A stretch of 64,000 nucleotides of DNA from JAQBVV01 sp965249205. Lineage in GTDB: Bacteria > Acidobacteriota > Vicinamibacteria > Vicinamibacterales > UBA2999. Positions within the stretch are counted from its first letter, which is position 1. Every line of letters begins with the position of its first letter. Made by a program: the position numbers and the translations under genes. The notes under the pieces were generated by a model. It worked only from the letters and a program-made list of their open reading frames with translations, had not been told where the DNA came from and ran no database searches. Location: assembly GCA_965249205.1 (NCBI GenBank), contig CBDFLL010000001.1:1-64000 (forward strand), read 5' to 3'. Shown in pieces: positions 1 to 8,584 of the stretch.

Positions 1-69
1 GCGGAGTTGAGGGCGGCGGGTCGCGAAATGAATAAAAAGCGCTACAATCACACATTTCGTGGAATAATC

Positions 70-87
70 CGTGCAGCTAGCTGCACG
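70..87. promoter_or_regulatory. 18-bp perfect palindrome upstream of the first gene
   Basis: CGTGCAGCTAGCTGCACG reads identically on both strands and lies 20 bases before the GTG start at 107. It has CTAG at its centre, the same tetranucleotide that flanks the insertion elements in this window. It could be a regulator binding site at the head of the polysaccharide operon or an empty IS target. No clear sigma-70 promoter was recognised beside it; TACAAT at 43-48 resembles a -10 box but lacks a matching -35. Confidence 0.3.
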
Positions 88-106
88 CACCATAGCATGA
101 CTCTAT

Positions 107-667
107 GTGACTACATGGACGTGCCCGCCGGCGCGCGAACTGGGCACCCTTCCGCCGACGGGCATCGAAGGTACCGCAGCAGCGGAGGCACAGGGTATCA
201 TAAACGGCACCATCATCACGCCGGAAGGGGAGCCCCTCCCGAACGCGGAGGTGAGAGCCAGAAACCTCCTGACCGGTGAGGTCAGCGGGACGACGACGAC
301 CGGGCCCGGCGGAGAGTACTCGTTCGCTGTCGACCCTGGAAACTACGTCGTCGAGATCCTTGGAGAAAATGGATTAGTCGTCGCCACGACCGCGTTCGTT
401 TCGGCAGTCGCTGGAGTGACCCTTGCTACGGCGGCCACCGTGGCAGCCACGGCCGGCGCCCTGAGCGCCGTCAGCAGCGTGACGGGTTTGGCGGCGGTCA
501 TCGGCACCTCGGCCGCCAGGACCGTCTCGTTTGCGGCGGCGGCTGCCGGTGCGGCCGGTGGTGCCCTCGGTGTGCCGGTGCCACCGATTGTGGGGGCAGT
601 CGGTAATGGTGGCGGTGGTTTACCTGGCATCGTGCCCGACGATCCCCCAGCGAGCCCATCACAGTAG
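107..667 (+). CDS. Carboxypeptidase regulatory-like domain protein
   Basis: This is a 186-residue protein. Residues about 30-90 form a carboxypeptidase-regulatory/Cna-B-like beta-sandwich; the GIINGTIITPEGEPLP and GPGGEYSFAVDPGNY segments are typical. Residues about 92-160 are a long Ala/Val/Gly-rich hydrophobic stretch, followed by a Gly/Pro-rich tail. The GTG at 107 is the only usable start because a TGA lies in frame at 98. The N-terminus has no convincing signal peptide, although AEAQ at 26-29 looks like a cleavage site, so an upstream frameshift or start error is possible. The stop is 15 bases before the beta-barrel gene, suggesting co-transcription with the export module. The molecular role is unknown; a surface or periplasmic scaffold is inference. 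Confidence 0.6.
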   Translation: MTTWTCPPARELGTLPPTGIEGTAAAEAQGIINGTIITPEGEPLPNAEVRARNLLTGEVSGTTTTGPGGEYSFAVDPGNYVVEILGENGLVVATTAFVSAVAGVTLATAATVAATAGALSAVSSVTGLAAVIGTSAARTVSFAAAAAGAAGGALGVPVPPIVGAVGNGGGGLPGIVPDDPPASPSQ

Positions 668-682
668 TCGGGACCAGACACC

Positions 683-1981
683 GTGTGCGGTCAGCACCCA
701 TTAGATATCGCGATCCCCCTGACTGCGCGTCATTCAGTAGCACTCGACCTGTGGGGCCACACGCGACGCGGCGCGTGCACGCTCGCGCTCCTGGCGACAG
801 CAGTCTGCGCCTCGCCCGCGTACGCTCAAGTCACCGTAGTTCCCGATCCGGACGCAGGGGCGACGACCCGGTTTGGGCCGCTCTCGATGAGGTCGACGAT
901 CGCGTTGAGCAATCTCGGCAGCGACAGCAACGTCTTCAACGAAGCCGATGGCGACCGCCAGCCGAGCGATTTCACGGTGACGTTCACCCCCACCACCGAC
1001 CTCTGGTTGCGTCTGGGCCGAACCTGGGTCAGCGGAACGATCGGCCTGGATTGAATCTACTACAAGCGATATGCGACTGAACGGTCCGCAAACTCGACCT
1101 ACCGGGTGGGTGTGTCTCGTGCCGTCAGGCGCCTGGCCCTGAAGGGAAATTTCACACGCCTCAGTACGCGCGCCCGGCCTGGGTTCGAGATCGACGCTCG
1201 CTCGCAGCGCCAGGAAAAGCTGTTTGGCGGCGAAGTGACCATCAGGACGTTCTCGAGGACACACTTCGGAGCCAAGGGGTGGCGCCGGGAAGTCGAGTTC
1301 GACCAGGCGGCCGTGTTCCGGGAGGCCAACCTCGGCGAGGAATTGAACCGGCGGAACTCCGGCGCTGCCTTTATCCTCCGGATTGACCTGACGCCCCTGA
1401 CCAGCGTCTTGCTTGAGATGGGACGCGAGCGCGATCGATACGTGTCCACGCCGCTACGGGACGCCGACTCGACACACGTTGCCGGGACCGTGACCTTTCA
1501 GCCGCTGGCGCTGATCAGCGGAGACGCGTCCTTCGGGTACCGACGCTTCCTGCCGCTGAGCAACGAGGTGCCACCCTATCGAGGGGGGACGGCGGTCGTC
1601 AACCTGACCTACGCCATCTTCGGGACCACGCGGTTGGGTGTCGGGGCCACGCGTAACATTCAGCCCTCGTTTGAGCTGAGCCAGCCGTACTTTCTGGAAA
1701 CGGGTGTCAGCGGCTCCGTTCAGCAGCAGATCTACGGGGGCTTTGACATCCTCGCGCGAACAGGCCTCCGGTGGCTTGAATATCGCGACCGGCTCGGCGC
1801 GAGGGTCCAGGTATCCAACCGGACGGACCGTGTACGCAATTTTGGCCTCGGCGCCGGGTACCGTCTCGGGCTGGACAAACGCATCGGCTTCAACGTTGAT
1901 TACGACGAGCGGACGTCCGGTGTCGATGATTACCGATACAACGGCCTGCGCTACGGCATGTCGATCACATATGAGACGTAA
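683..1981 (+). pseudogene. Outer-membrane beta-barrel protein with in-frame TGA
   Basis: One reading frame runs from GTG 683 to TAA 1981, interrupted only by a TGA at 1052-1054 (codon 124). Before it lie a signal peptide (hydrophobic ALLATAVCASPAYA, cleavage near residue 48) and the first strands. After it the frame resumes at once with IYYKRYATERSANSTYR and continues 308 codons of alternating beta-strand pattern. This matches the outer-membrane beta-barrel proteins that precede Wza-type exporters in such loci. A TGG-to-TGA change at codon 124 would explain it simply. Alternatives are a sequencing error or readthrough. The 3' end overlaps the exporter start by 11 bases. The family call is by pattern and context. 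Confidence 0.7.
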
Positions 1982-2903
1982 ATTCCTGGTGGCGGCGGCG
2001 CTCGCGTTGGCGCTCGGACTCTGCCCGGCGGCACCTGCTGCCGCACAGGTCGTGCTGCCTGCAGATGACGCAACAGCGACTGCCCCCGTCCCGCAGACGC
2101 CGGAGCCGCCACCGGACGACTACGTCGTCGGCCCGCAGGACACGCTCGTCATTACCTCCTACGACCAGCCCGAGCTCACGGGGCGCTTTACCATAGAGAC
2201 CGACGGTACGTTCACGTATCCCCTCATTGGACGGGTGTCGGTCGGGGGCTTGACGCTTCGCGGCGTGCAGACCGCGATCGAAAGTCAGCTTCTTGAGGGT
2301 GGATTCTTCAGGGACCCACAGGTGGCAGTAGCCATCGATCAGTACCGCAGTCAGAAGATCTTTATCGTCGGGGAAGTGCGCACACCTGGGTCGTATCCGC
2401 TATCGGGCGACGACATGCGTCTGGTAGAGGCGCTTGCTCTGGCTGGGTCGACACTGCCAACAGCGAGCGGTGAGGCCGTGATCGTGCGTCCGGCGAACGC
2501 GTTGGTAATCGAATCGACTCTTGTGGCCGAAGCTGCCGGTGGCTATAGCGAGCTTCCCGACGACAGTTCCGATCAGGTGGTACGCGTCGACCTTCGAGAT
2601 CTAGAGAACGGCGACGTGTCGCAAAACGTGCGACTCAGGAACAACGACACAGTCTTCGTGCTCCGCGCTGAGAGCGTGTACGTGTTCGGGCAGGTCAACA
2701 GCCCCGGAGCGTATCCGTTGCGCCAGAAGGACACCACGGTGCTCCAGGCGCTGTCGCTCGCCGGGGGCGTCACGGATCGTGGCTCGACGGGACGGATCCG
2801 CATCGTCAGGATCGTCGATGGCGAAAAGGAAGAGGTTGACGTAAAGTTGACTGACTTCGTCCTGCCTCGCGACACGATCGTCGTGCCAGAGCGATTCTTC
2901 TAG
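1971..2903 (+). CDS. Wza-like polysaccharide export protein (SLBB)
   Basis: This is a 310-residue periplasmic/outer-membrane export protein. I chose ATG 1971 because it gives a clean signal peptide (MRRKFLVAAALALALG, cleavage near AAAQ) and overlaps the preceding gene by 11 bases; the open frame extends further upstream without such features. A Poly_export domain covers residues about 48-120 (YVVGPQDTLVITSYDQPEL), followed by SLBB-type domains (IFIVGEVRTPGSYPL and VYVFGQVNSPGAYPL). LGLC is a weak lipobox, so lipidation is uncertain. By family knowledge these form the channel for Wzy-dependent capsule or exopolysaccharide export. The initiating sugar transferase follows 37 bases downstream. 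Confidence 0.88.
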   Translation: MRRKFLVAAALALALGLCPAAPAAAQVVLPADDATATAPVPQTPEPPPDDYVVGPQDTLVITSYDQPELTGRFTIETDGTFTYPLIGRVSVGGLTLRGVQTAIESQLLEGGFFRDPQVAVAIDQYRSQKIFIVGEVRTPGSYPLSGDDMRLVEALALAGSTLPTASGEAVIVRPANALVIESTLVAEAAGGYSELPDDSSDQVVRVDLRDLENGDVSQNVRLRNNDTVFVLRAESVYVFGQVNSPGAYPLRQKDTTVLQALSLAGGVTDRGSTGRIRIVRIVDGEKEEVDVKLTDFVLPRDTIVVPERFF

Positions 2904-2940
2904 TCGGCCCTGGTACACACCAAACCCACCACACCTCCAG

Positions 2941-4572
2941 ATGAGGAAGAGCACTTCCGCGACCGAGGCGATGGCCTTTCACGAGACTCCCATGGCCGAC
3001 GGTGCCACGGTAGCTGCCCTCCCTCACGGAGCCACGTTGGTGGCAGCAGGGGACGACGATCGGATCCCGAGAGTCTTTCTCGCCAGCGCCGATCTCGTGG
3101 CCCAGACGCTGGCGTTCCTGGCCGCGTTCGCAGTCTCGCCAGCGGTACAGCGAAGTCTTCTGCCTGGGGGCATGCTCGACGGCTTCCTCCCTGATATTTT
3201 TCCCGTCCCAGCCTCCCCGACCCCCGCCTTCCCACCCCTCCTGGAACTTGTGTGGCTACTGGTTGCCAGCGCCCCGGTCACGCTCGTGGTCATGGAACTC
3301 ATCGGGGGGTACCAGCGCCTCCTCGGTCAATCAGTGGCGCGGTTATTCACGAGCGCGGCGCTGTCTCAGACCGTCGCGATCAGCTTCAGTGCACTGATCG
3401 TGTTCGCGCTGAAGCTGTCGAGTTCGAGTCGTGTCCTGATCTTCACCTACGGTCTACTCGCCGCAGTGGGACTCTTTTCCTACCGCGCGTCCGTGCGGTG
3501 GTATCAACAACGCCGTCTCGGCGGGGGCGCGTACGCCAGGAACGTGCTGCTGGTGGGCCAACCGCGTGCGGTGGAATGGCTCGTCCGCCATATCCAGGAC
3601 GGCGTGCCCCATAACCGGTTCCGGCTTGTTGGCTGGTTGGGCGTCCCCGGCGAACACCCGCGCACATCCGCCCCTGACCGGCGCCGAAGCGACACCTCGC
3701 GCGAGATCCCCCTTCCGCGGTTGGGCGGCGCGAACGAGCTCGGCGAGTTGCTCGTGCACCGTCCGGTACACGAAGTGATCGCCATTCAATCGTCGGGCGG
3801 TCGCGACTGGCTGCGTCACGTCATGGAACACTGCGACTACTTCCGCATCCGACTGCGCATCGTACCGGAGGCACTCCTCGTCGATACCCTCAGGGATCTG
3901 CGCCTCGCGTTCCGCGGAGACGCGCTTCGCCTTCCTGAGGTCGTGCTGACACCGCCATATCTCGACGAGGACGTCCTATTCGTCAAACGTTTCATTGACA
4001 TCGTCGCGTCGGCCTCGCTGCTCCTCGTGTTGGCTCCCCTGTTCCTGCTCATCGCGGTGGCAATCAAGCTCACGACGCCTACACTTCCCGTCCTCTATCC
4101 CTGGCGCGTCGTCGGCCTCAGCGGACGTCCGTTTACCGGATACAAGTTCACAACGATGGTGGCCAACGCCGACGAGCAGAAACCGTCTCTCCTCCCGCTA
4201 AACGAAATGGAGGGGCCGGTGTTCAAACTGCAGAACGACCCTCGAATCACCCCATTTGGTCGCATCCTGCGCAAGTTCAGTCTCAACGAGCTCCCACAGC
4301 TCTGGAGTGTGCTGAAAGGAGACATGAGCCTGGTCGGGCCACGGCCGGCCTTTCCCGATGAGCTCCGGCGCTACGAACTGTGGCAAAAGCGGAAGTTGTG
4401 CATAAAGCCCGGCATGACCTGTCTCTGGCAGGTCAGCGGACGCAATCGGATCGCCAACTTCGACGACTGGGTGCGTCTCGATCTCGAATACATCGACCGG
4501 TGGAGCCTGGGGCTCGACATGCGCATCCTGGCGCGGACGGTCTGGGCCGTGGTCTCCGGGTCTGGCTCCTAG
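2941..4572 (+). CDS. WbaP-like polyprenyl-phosphate sugar-1-phosphate transferase
   Basis: This 543-residue polyisoprenyl-phosphate hexose-1-phosphate transferase initiates repeat-unit synthesis on undecaprenyl phosphate in the inner membrane. The N-terminal half has four to five hydrophobic segments (about residues 37-60, 98-120, 135-180) and a CoA-binding-like domain (about 190-300). The catalytic bacterial sugar transferase domain starts near residue 345 with FVKRFIDIVASASLLLVLAP. It contains KLQNDPRITPFGRILRK, SLVGPRPAFPDELRRY and KPGMTCLWQVSGR, all hallmarks of the family. Length and architecture match WbaP/CpsE-type proteins. The stop is 3 bases before the next gene, so it is part of the operon. 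The sugar substrate cannot be read from sequence. Confidence 0.92.
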   Translation: MRKSTSATEAMAFHETPMADGATVAALPHGATLVAAGDDDRIPRVFLASADLVAQTLAFLAAFAVSPAVQRSLLPGGMLDGFLPDIFPVPASPTPAFPPLLELVWLLVASAPVTLVVMELIGGYQRLLGQSVARLFTSAALSQTVAISFSALIVFALKLSSSSRVLIFTYGLLAAVGLFSYRASVRWYQQRRLGGGAYARNVLLVGQPRAVEWLVRHIQDGVPHNRFRLVGWLGVPGEHPRTSAPDRRRSDTSREIPLPRLGGANELGELLVHRPVHEVIAIQSSGGRDWLRHVMEHCDYFRIRLRIVPEALLVDTLRDLRLAFRGDALRLPEVVLTPPYLDEDVLFVKRFIDIVASASLLLVLAPLFLLIAVAIKLTTPTLPVLYPWRVVGLSGRPFTGYKFTTMVANADEQKPSLLPLNEMEGPVFKLQNDPRITPFGRILRKFSLNELPQLWSVLKGDMSLVGPRPAFPDELRRYELWQKRKLCIKPGMTCLWQVSGRNRIANFDDWVRLDLEYIDRWSLGLDMRILARTVWAVVSGSGS

Positions 4573-4575
4573 TCC

Positions 4576-5532
4576 ATGCGCGCGCTCGTCACCGGCGGCG
4601 CGGGCTTCATCGGCAGCCATTTTGTAGACCGCCTCCTCGACGAAGGATATGACACCGTCGCGTACGACAACTTCTCGACCGGTCAGGAGCGCTTTCTAGA
4701 GCGATCCGCTCGTCATCCTCGCTTTCGGCTGGTTCGAGGTGACCTCATGGATCGGGACGCGCTGGCCACCGCGGCGGCGGGCACCGATATCGTCTTCCAC
4801 ATGGCGGCGAACGCCGACGTCCGCTTCGGTACTGACCGCCCTGAACGCGACGTGCACCAGAATGCACTCGCGACCTTCTACGTGCTGGAGGCCATGCGCG
4901 CCACAGGCGTCACCCGGATCGTGTTCTCGTCGACCGGTTCGGTGTACGGCGAGCCCACTGTGTTTCCGACGCCGGAGAACGCGCCGTTTCCTCTCCAAAC
5001 ATCACTATACGGAGCAGCGAAGCTGGCGAGTGAGGGTCTCATCCAGGCCTATTGCGAGGGGTTCGGGTTCAGGGGACACATCTTCAGATTCGTCTCGATT
5101 CTTGGAGAGCGGTACTCGCACGGGCATATTTTCGATTTCTACAAGCAGCTGCGTGAGCATCCCGGAGAGCTCCACGTCCTCGGCGATGGCGGCCAGCGGA
5201 AGTCGTATCTCTACATTCATGATTGCGTTGACGCGGTGATGCACGCGCTTGAACACGCCACCGCCCGCGTCAACATTCTGAATCTTGGAACGGACCACTA
5301 CTGCCGTGTAAACGACTCGATCGCATGGATCGCCGAGGAACTCGGCCTGGCCCCCGCCTTGTCGTATTCCGGTGGCGAGCGCGGCTGGGTCGGCGACAGT
5401 CCGTTCATCTTCCTGGACTGCCACAAGATGCGCTCGCTCGGCTGGCAACCACAGGTCTCCATCCGGGACGGCGTGATCCGAACACTCCGGTATCTACAGG
5501 GCAACACCTGGCTCATGGACGCCCGCCAGTGA
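4576..5532 (+). CDS. NAD-dependent sugar epimerase/dehydratase (extended SDR)
   Basis: This 318-residue extended short-chain dehydrogenase begins with the Rossmann motif VTGGAGFIGSH (residues 5-15). The catalytic motif is Y145-x3-K149 with the SSTGSVYG serine segment upstream. YLYIHDCVDAVMHAL is typical of the nucleotide-sugar-binding C-terminal domain. Members interconvert or dehydrate NDP-sugars; similarity in layout favours a UDP-glucose 4-epimerase-like activity, but substrate assignment is inference. Its stop codon overlaps the GTG start of the next gene, indicating translational coupling inside the nucleotide-sugar section. Confidence 0.85.
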   Translation: MRALVTGGAGFIGSHFVDRLLDEGYDTVAYDNFSTGQERFLERSARHPRFRLVRGDLMDRDALATAAAGTDIVFHMAANADVRFGTDRPERDVHQNALATFYVLEAMRATGVTRIVFSSTGSVYGEPTVFPTPENAPFPLQTSLYGAAKLASEGLIQAYCEGFGFRGHIFRFVSILGERYSHGHIFDFYKQLREHPGELHVLGDGGQRKSYLYIHDCVDAVMHALEHATARVNILNLGTDHYCRVNDSIAWIAEELGLAPALSYSGGERGWVGDSPFIFLDCHKMRSLGWQPQVSIRDGVIRTLRYLQGNTWLMDARQ

Positions 5533-7697
5533 CGTCGCTCGCAGGGCGGACGGTCCTCCTCACCGGCGCGACCGGCGCCCTCGGGCGCGCCATCGCGGAG
5601 GCGTATTCCCGAGCGGGCGCTCGGTTGCTGATGTCCTCCAGGCAGGGGGCGGCGGTACAGACCCTCGCGGATGACCTTGCATCCACGTTCTCGGCTGATG
5701 TGTCTGCCCTCGCGGATGACCTGTCGCGCGAGGACGACATCCGCGGTCTGGCTGAGGAAAGCCAGCGGCGATTTGGCGGTCTGGACGTCCTCATCAACAC
5801 CGCGGCAGTCATCGGACCAATCGGACCGGCGTGGGAGAACGACTGGGACGAGTGGAAGCACGCGATCGAAACGAATCTTTTCGCGGTTGTTCATTTGTGT
5901 CGACTCTGCGTGCCGTTCATGCCGCTGGGAAGCGGTCGCGCAAAGATCATCAACCTGTCCGGCGGCGGCGCCTCATCGCCTCGGCCACGCTTCTCGGCGT
6001 ACGCCACCGCGAAAACCAGCCTCGTCCGCTTTTCAGAAACGCTGGCGCTCGAAGTCGAAGGACGCCGCATCGACGTCAACTGCATCGCGCCAGGCGTCAT
6101 GAACAGCACCCTCACGCGCGCAGTCGTGACCGCCGGGCCGGAACGTGCCGGCACCAAGGAATACGAAGTCGCACGAGACGCGACCAGTCGAGACACCGAC
6201 CCCAGGGCTCGGGCCGCCGGCCTCTCCGTCTTTCTGGGGTCGTCACACAGCGACGGGATCTCGGGCCGGCTTCTCAGCGCGCTCTGGGACGACTGGGAAT
6301 CTCTCCGCGGCGACGCGGCCGTATTGAACAGTGCAGACACGTACACCCTGAGAAGGGTCTTGCCCGAGGGGTACACAACGCCGCAGATATCGGCATCGAC
6401 AGATAGCGCGCTCAAGGTCTCTGTCGTTGGACTGTGGCACCTCGGGTGTGTGACGGCAGCGTGTTTGGCGGCTGCTGGACATGACGTGGTGGCCTACGAC
6501 GATGACCCACAGATCGTCTTGGATCTCCGAGCTGCAACACTCCCAATCGTCGAACCCGGTCTGGACGAGTTGATCAGTCGCGAAGTACACGACGGTCACC
6601 TGCGCTTCGAGGACGACGCGGCAGAAATTGGTCGTGCCGACGTGACATGGATCACCTGGGACACACCGATCGACAACAACGACAGGTCCGATGTCGAGTG
6701 GGTACTCGGTCGCGTTGAACGACTCTTCCCGTATCTGCGGCACGGCACGATCGTGCTCGTGTCCTCTCAACTACCCGTGGGCAGCATCGCAGAGATCGAA
6801 CCTCGCTTCGCCGCCGCCCGGCCGGGGTGCGCGGTCTCGTTCGCCTGTGTTCCTGAAAACCTCCGCCTCGGAAAAGCGCTCGACGCGTTTTTGCGACCCG
6901 AGCGTATCGTCTGCGGCGTTCGCGATTCGGCCGAGCGAGACCGAATCGTGACGTTACTGACACCGTTCACCAGGCGGATCGAGTGGATGAGCGTCGAATC
7001 AGCAGAAATGACGAAGCACGCCCTCAACGCTTTTCTCGCCACGTCGGTCACGTTCATCAATGAAATTGCATCGCTGTGCGAATGCGTCGGAGCCGATGCG
7101 GCAGACGTTGCTCGAGGGTTGAAGTCTGACTCGCGGATCGGGCCGCGGGCCTACCTGTCTCCGGGGAGCGCCTTTGCTGGAGGTACGCTGGCGCGCGATG
7201 TCGTCTCACTGGCGCAGTTGGCCACACAACACGCGCGATCACTGCACGTCATCGGCTCAGTTCGCACGAGCAATGACAGCCACAAACAATGGGCGACCGA
7301 GCGATTGCGCGATGAATTTGGATCAGTCTCGGGAAAGATCGTTGCGCTGTGGGGCCTTACCTACAAGCCGGGCACCAGCACGTTGCGACGGTCGAACGCG
7401 TTGGGGTTGTGCGAAACCCTGCTGGCGGAAGGTGCTGTTGTTCGAGCCTACGATCCTGCAGTGTCAGAAGTTCCCGTGCACCTGGCGGACCGGATCACGC
7501 TAAGCCGCGATGCGATGGAAGTCGCTGAGGGTGCAGACGCCCTCGTCGTGGCGACGGAATGGCCGGAGTTTCGTCGGGCCGCCGAGCGATTGATTGCGGT
7601 CGAACGGCCCCTCGTCATGCTGGACGCCAACGGGTTCCTGTCAGAGACGCTGGGCTCCGTGCCGCGCATCCGTTACATCGCGGTCGGCCGGCCATGA
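5529..7697 (+). CDS. SDR fused to UDP-glucose/GDP-mannose dehydrogenase-like domain
   Basis: This is a 722-residue fusion. The GTG at 5529 overlaps the previous stop and opens straight into an SDR domain (LTGATGALG; catalytic Y158-x3-K162; about residues 1-290). From residue about 295 a second Rossmann fold begins (VSVVGLWHLGCVTAACLA) and runs through the three-domain nucleotide-sugar 6-dehydrogenase architecture. That includes SAEMTKHALNAFLATS, with the conserved Lys and Asn, and the C-terminal GLTYKPGTSTLRRSN. The family's catalytic cysteine motif (GGxCxxKD) reads AGGTLARD here, with Thr553 at the Cys position. Classical four-electron oxidation to a uronic acid is therefore unlikely; a two-electron or other reaction is inference. 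The fusion is unusual, since SDR and dehydrogenase are normally separate. Confidence 0.8.
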   Translation: MTSLAGRTVLLTGATGALGRAIAEAYSRAGARLLMSSRQGAAVQTLADDLASTFSADVSALADDLSREDDIRGLAEESQRRFGGLDVLINTAAVIGPIGPAWENDWDEWKHAIETNLFAVVHLCRLCVPFMPLGSGRAKIINLSGGGASSPRPRFSAYATAKTSLVRFSETLALEVEGRRIDVNCIAPGVMNSTLTRAVVTAGPERAGTKEYEVARDATSRDTDPRARAAGLSVFLGSSHSDGISGRLLSALWDDWESLRGDAAVLNSADTYTLRRVLPEGYTTPQISASTDSALKVSVVGLWHLGCVTAACLAAAGHDVVAYDDDPQIVLDLRAATLPIVEPGLDELISREVHDGHLRFEDDAAEIGRADVTWITWDTPIDNNDRSDVEWVLGRVERLFPYLRHGTIVLVSSQLPVGSIAEIEPRFAAARPGCAVSFACVPENLRLGKALDAFLRPERIVCGVRDSAERDRIVTLLTPFTRRIEWMSVESAEMTKHALNAFLATSVTFINEIASLCECVGADAADVARGLKSDSRIGPRAYLSPGSAFAGGTLARDVVSLAQLATQHARSLHVIGSVRTSNDSHKQWATERLRDEFGSVSGKIVALWGLTYKPGTSTLRRSNALGLCETLLAEGAVVRAYDPAVSEVPVHLADRITLSRDAMEVAEGADALVVATEWPEFRRAAERLIAVERPLVMLDANGFLSETLGSVPRIRYIAVGRP

Positions 7698-8584
7698 GCG
7701 CCCCGTCGGATGCCCGGCCTCTCGCGGGCGGCGCTGCCCTCATCACCGGGGCCAGTGAGGGTCTCGGGCTGGCGATCGCGCGGAGCTTCGTGCTGGCCGG
7801 CGCCGACGTGTTCCTCTGCGCCAGGGACGCTGTTCGGCTGGAGGAGGCGCGGAGCGCACTGGCGGCACTGTGTACAGGCGCGCAGCGTGTGCTCGTCTCC
7901 CCTGGCGACGTGTCCTGCGAACCGGATGTGACGAGAGTAGCCGCGTCAGCCGTTGAAGCGTTTCCCTCGCTGCAGGTGCTGGTCAACAATGCCGGGGTGT
8001 ACGGCCCGATGGGGCCGATCGAACGAACGGACTGGACGACCTGGAAGCGAGCCGTCGAAATCAATCTGTTTGGATCCGTGCTGATGGCGCGCGCGCTCGT
8101 ACCTCACTTCAAGGCCCGCAACGCTGGAAAGATTATTCAGTTATCCGGGGGCGGAGCGACAGCGCCGATGCCGAACATCAGCGCGTACGCGGCGTCGAAG
8201 GCCGCCGTGGTGCGGTTTGCGGAAACCCTCGCTGAGGAGCTGCGTCCCCATCACATTGACGTGAACGCGCTCGCCCCGGGCGCGCTCAACACGCGCCTTC
8301 TGCACGAAGTGCTCGCCGCAGGTCCTCACGTGGTCGGTCGGACATTCTACGAACGGTCGCTCGAACAGCAGTCAACAGGTGGCGTACCGCTTGACCGCGG
8401 TGCTGCACTTTGCGTCTTTCTGGCGTCGGCCGCCAGCGATGGCATTACCGGCAAACTGCTCAGCGCTGTCTGGGATCCGTGGCGATCGTTACCAGATCGC
8501 CTCGCCGACCTTGATCGCACCGACGTGTACACGCTCCGGCGCATCGTACCGACCGATCGCGGCCTTACCTGGGGCGACGAGTGA
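7694..8584 (+). CDS. Short-chain dehydrogenase/reductase
   Basis: This 296-residue classical SDR starts at ATG 7694 and overlaps the fusion gene stop by 4 bases. It carries ITGASEGLGLAIA (cofactor binding), VLVNNAGVYG, a serine in IIQLSGGGA and Y165-x3-K169. It is clearly paralogous to the SDR half of the preceding fusion. Both share an SGGGA segment, a GxLLSAxWDxW motif and a C-terminal YTLRRxxP motif that ordinary SDRs lack. The pair therefore probably act on related NDP-sugar or sugar-phosphate substrates in successive steps. The exact substrate is unknown. Confidence 0.85.
   Translation: MSAPSDARPLAGGAALITGASEGLGLAIARSFVLAGADVFLCARDAVRLEEARSALAALCTGAQRVLVSPGDVSCEPDVTRVAASAVEAFPSLQVLVNNAGVYGPMGPIERTDWTTWKRAVEINLFGSVLMARALVPHFKARNAGKIIQLSGGGATAPMPNISAYAASKAAVVRFAETLAEELRPHHIDVNALAPGALNTRLLHEVLAAGPHVVGRTFYERSLEQQSTGGVPLDRGAALCVFLASAASDGITGKLLSAVWDPWRSLPDRLADLDRTDVYTLRRIVPTDRGLTWGDE

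Noticed and set aside
43..48. TACAAT as a -10 box for the first gene
   Set aside because: No -35 at suitable spacing and no extended -10 TG; insufficient support for a promoter call.
1704..1970. Longer N-terminus for the Wza-like gene
   Set aside because: The added residues lie antisense in pattern within the beta-barrel gene; ATG 1971 gives a proper signal peptide.
5325..5528. N-terminal extension of the SDR-dehydrogenase fusion
   Set aside because: It is an out-of-frame shadow of the upstream epimerase; GTG 5529 starts directly at the SDR domain.
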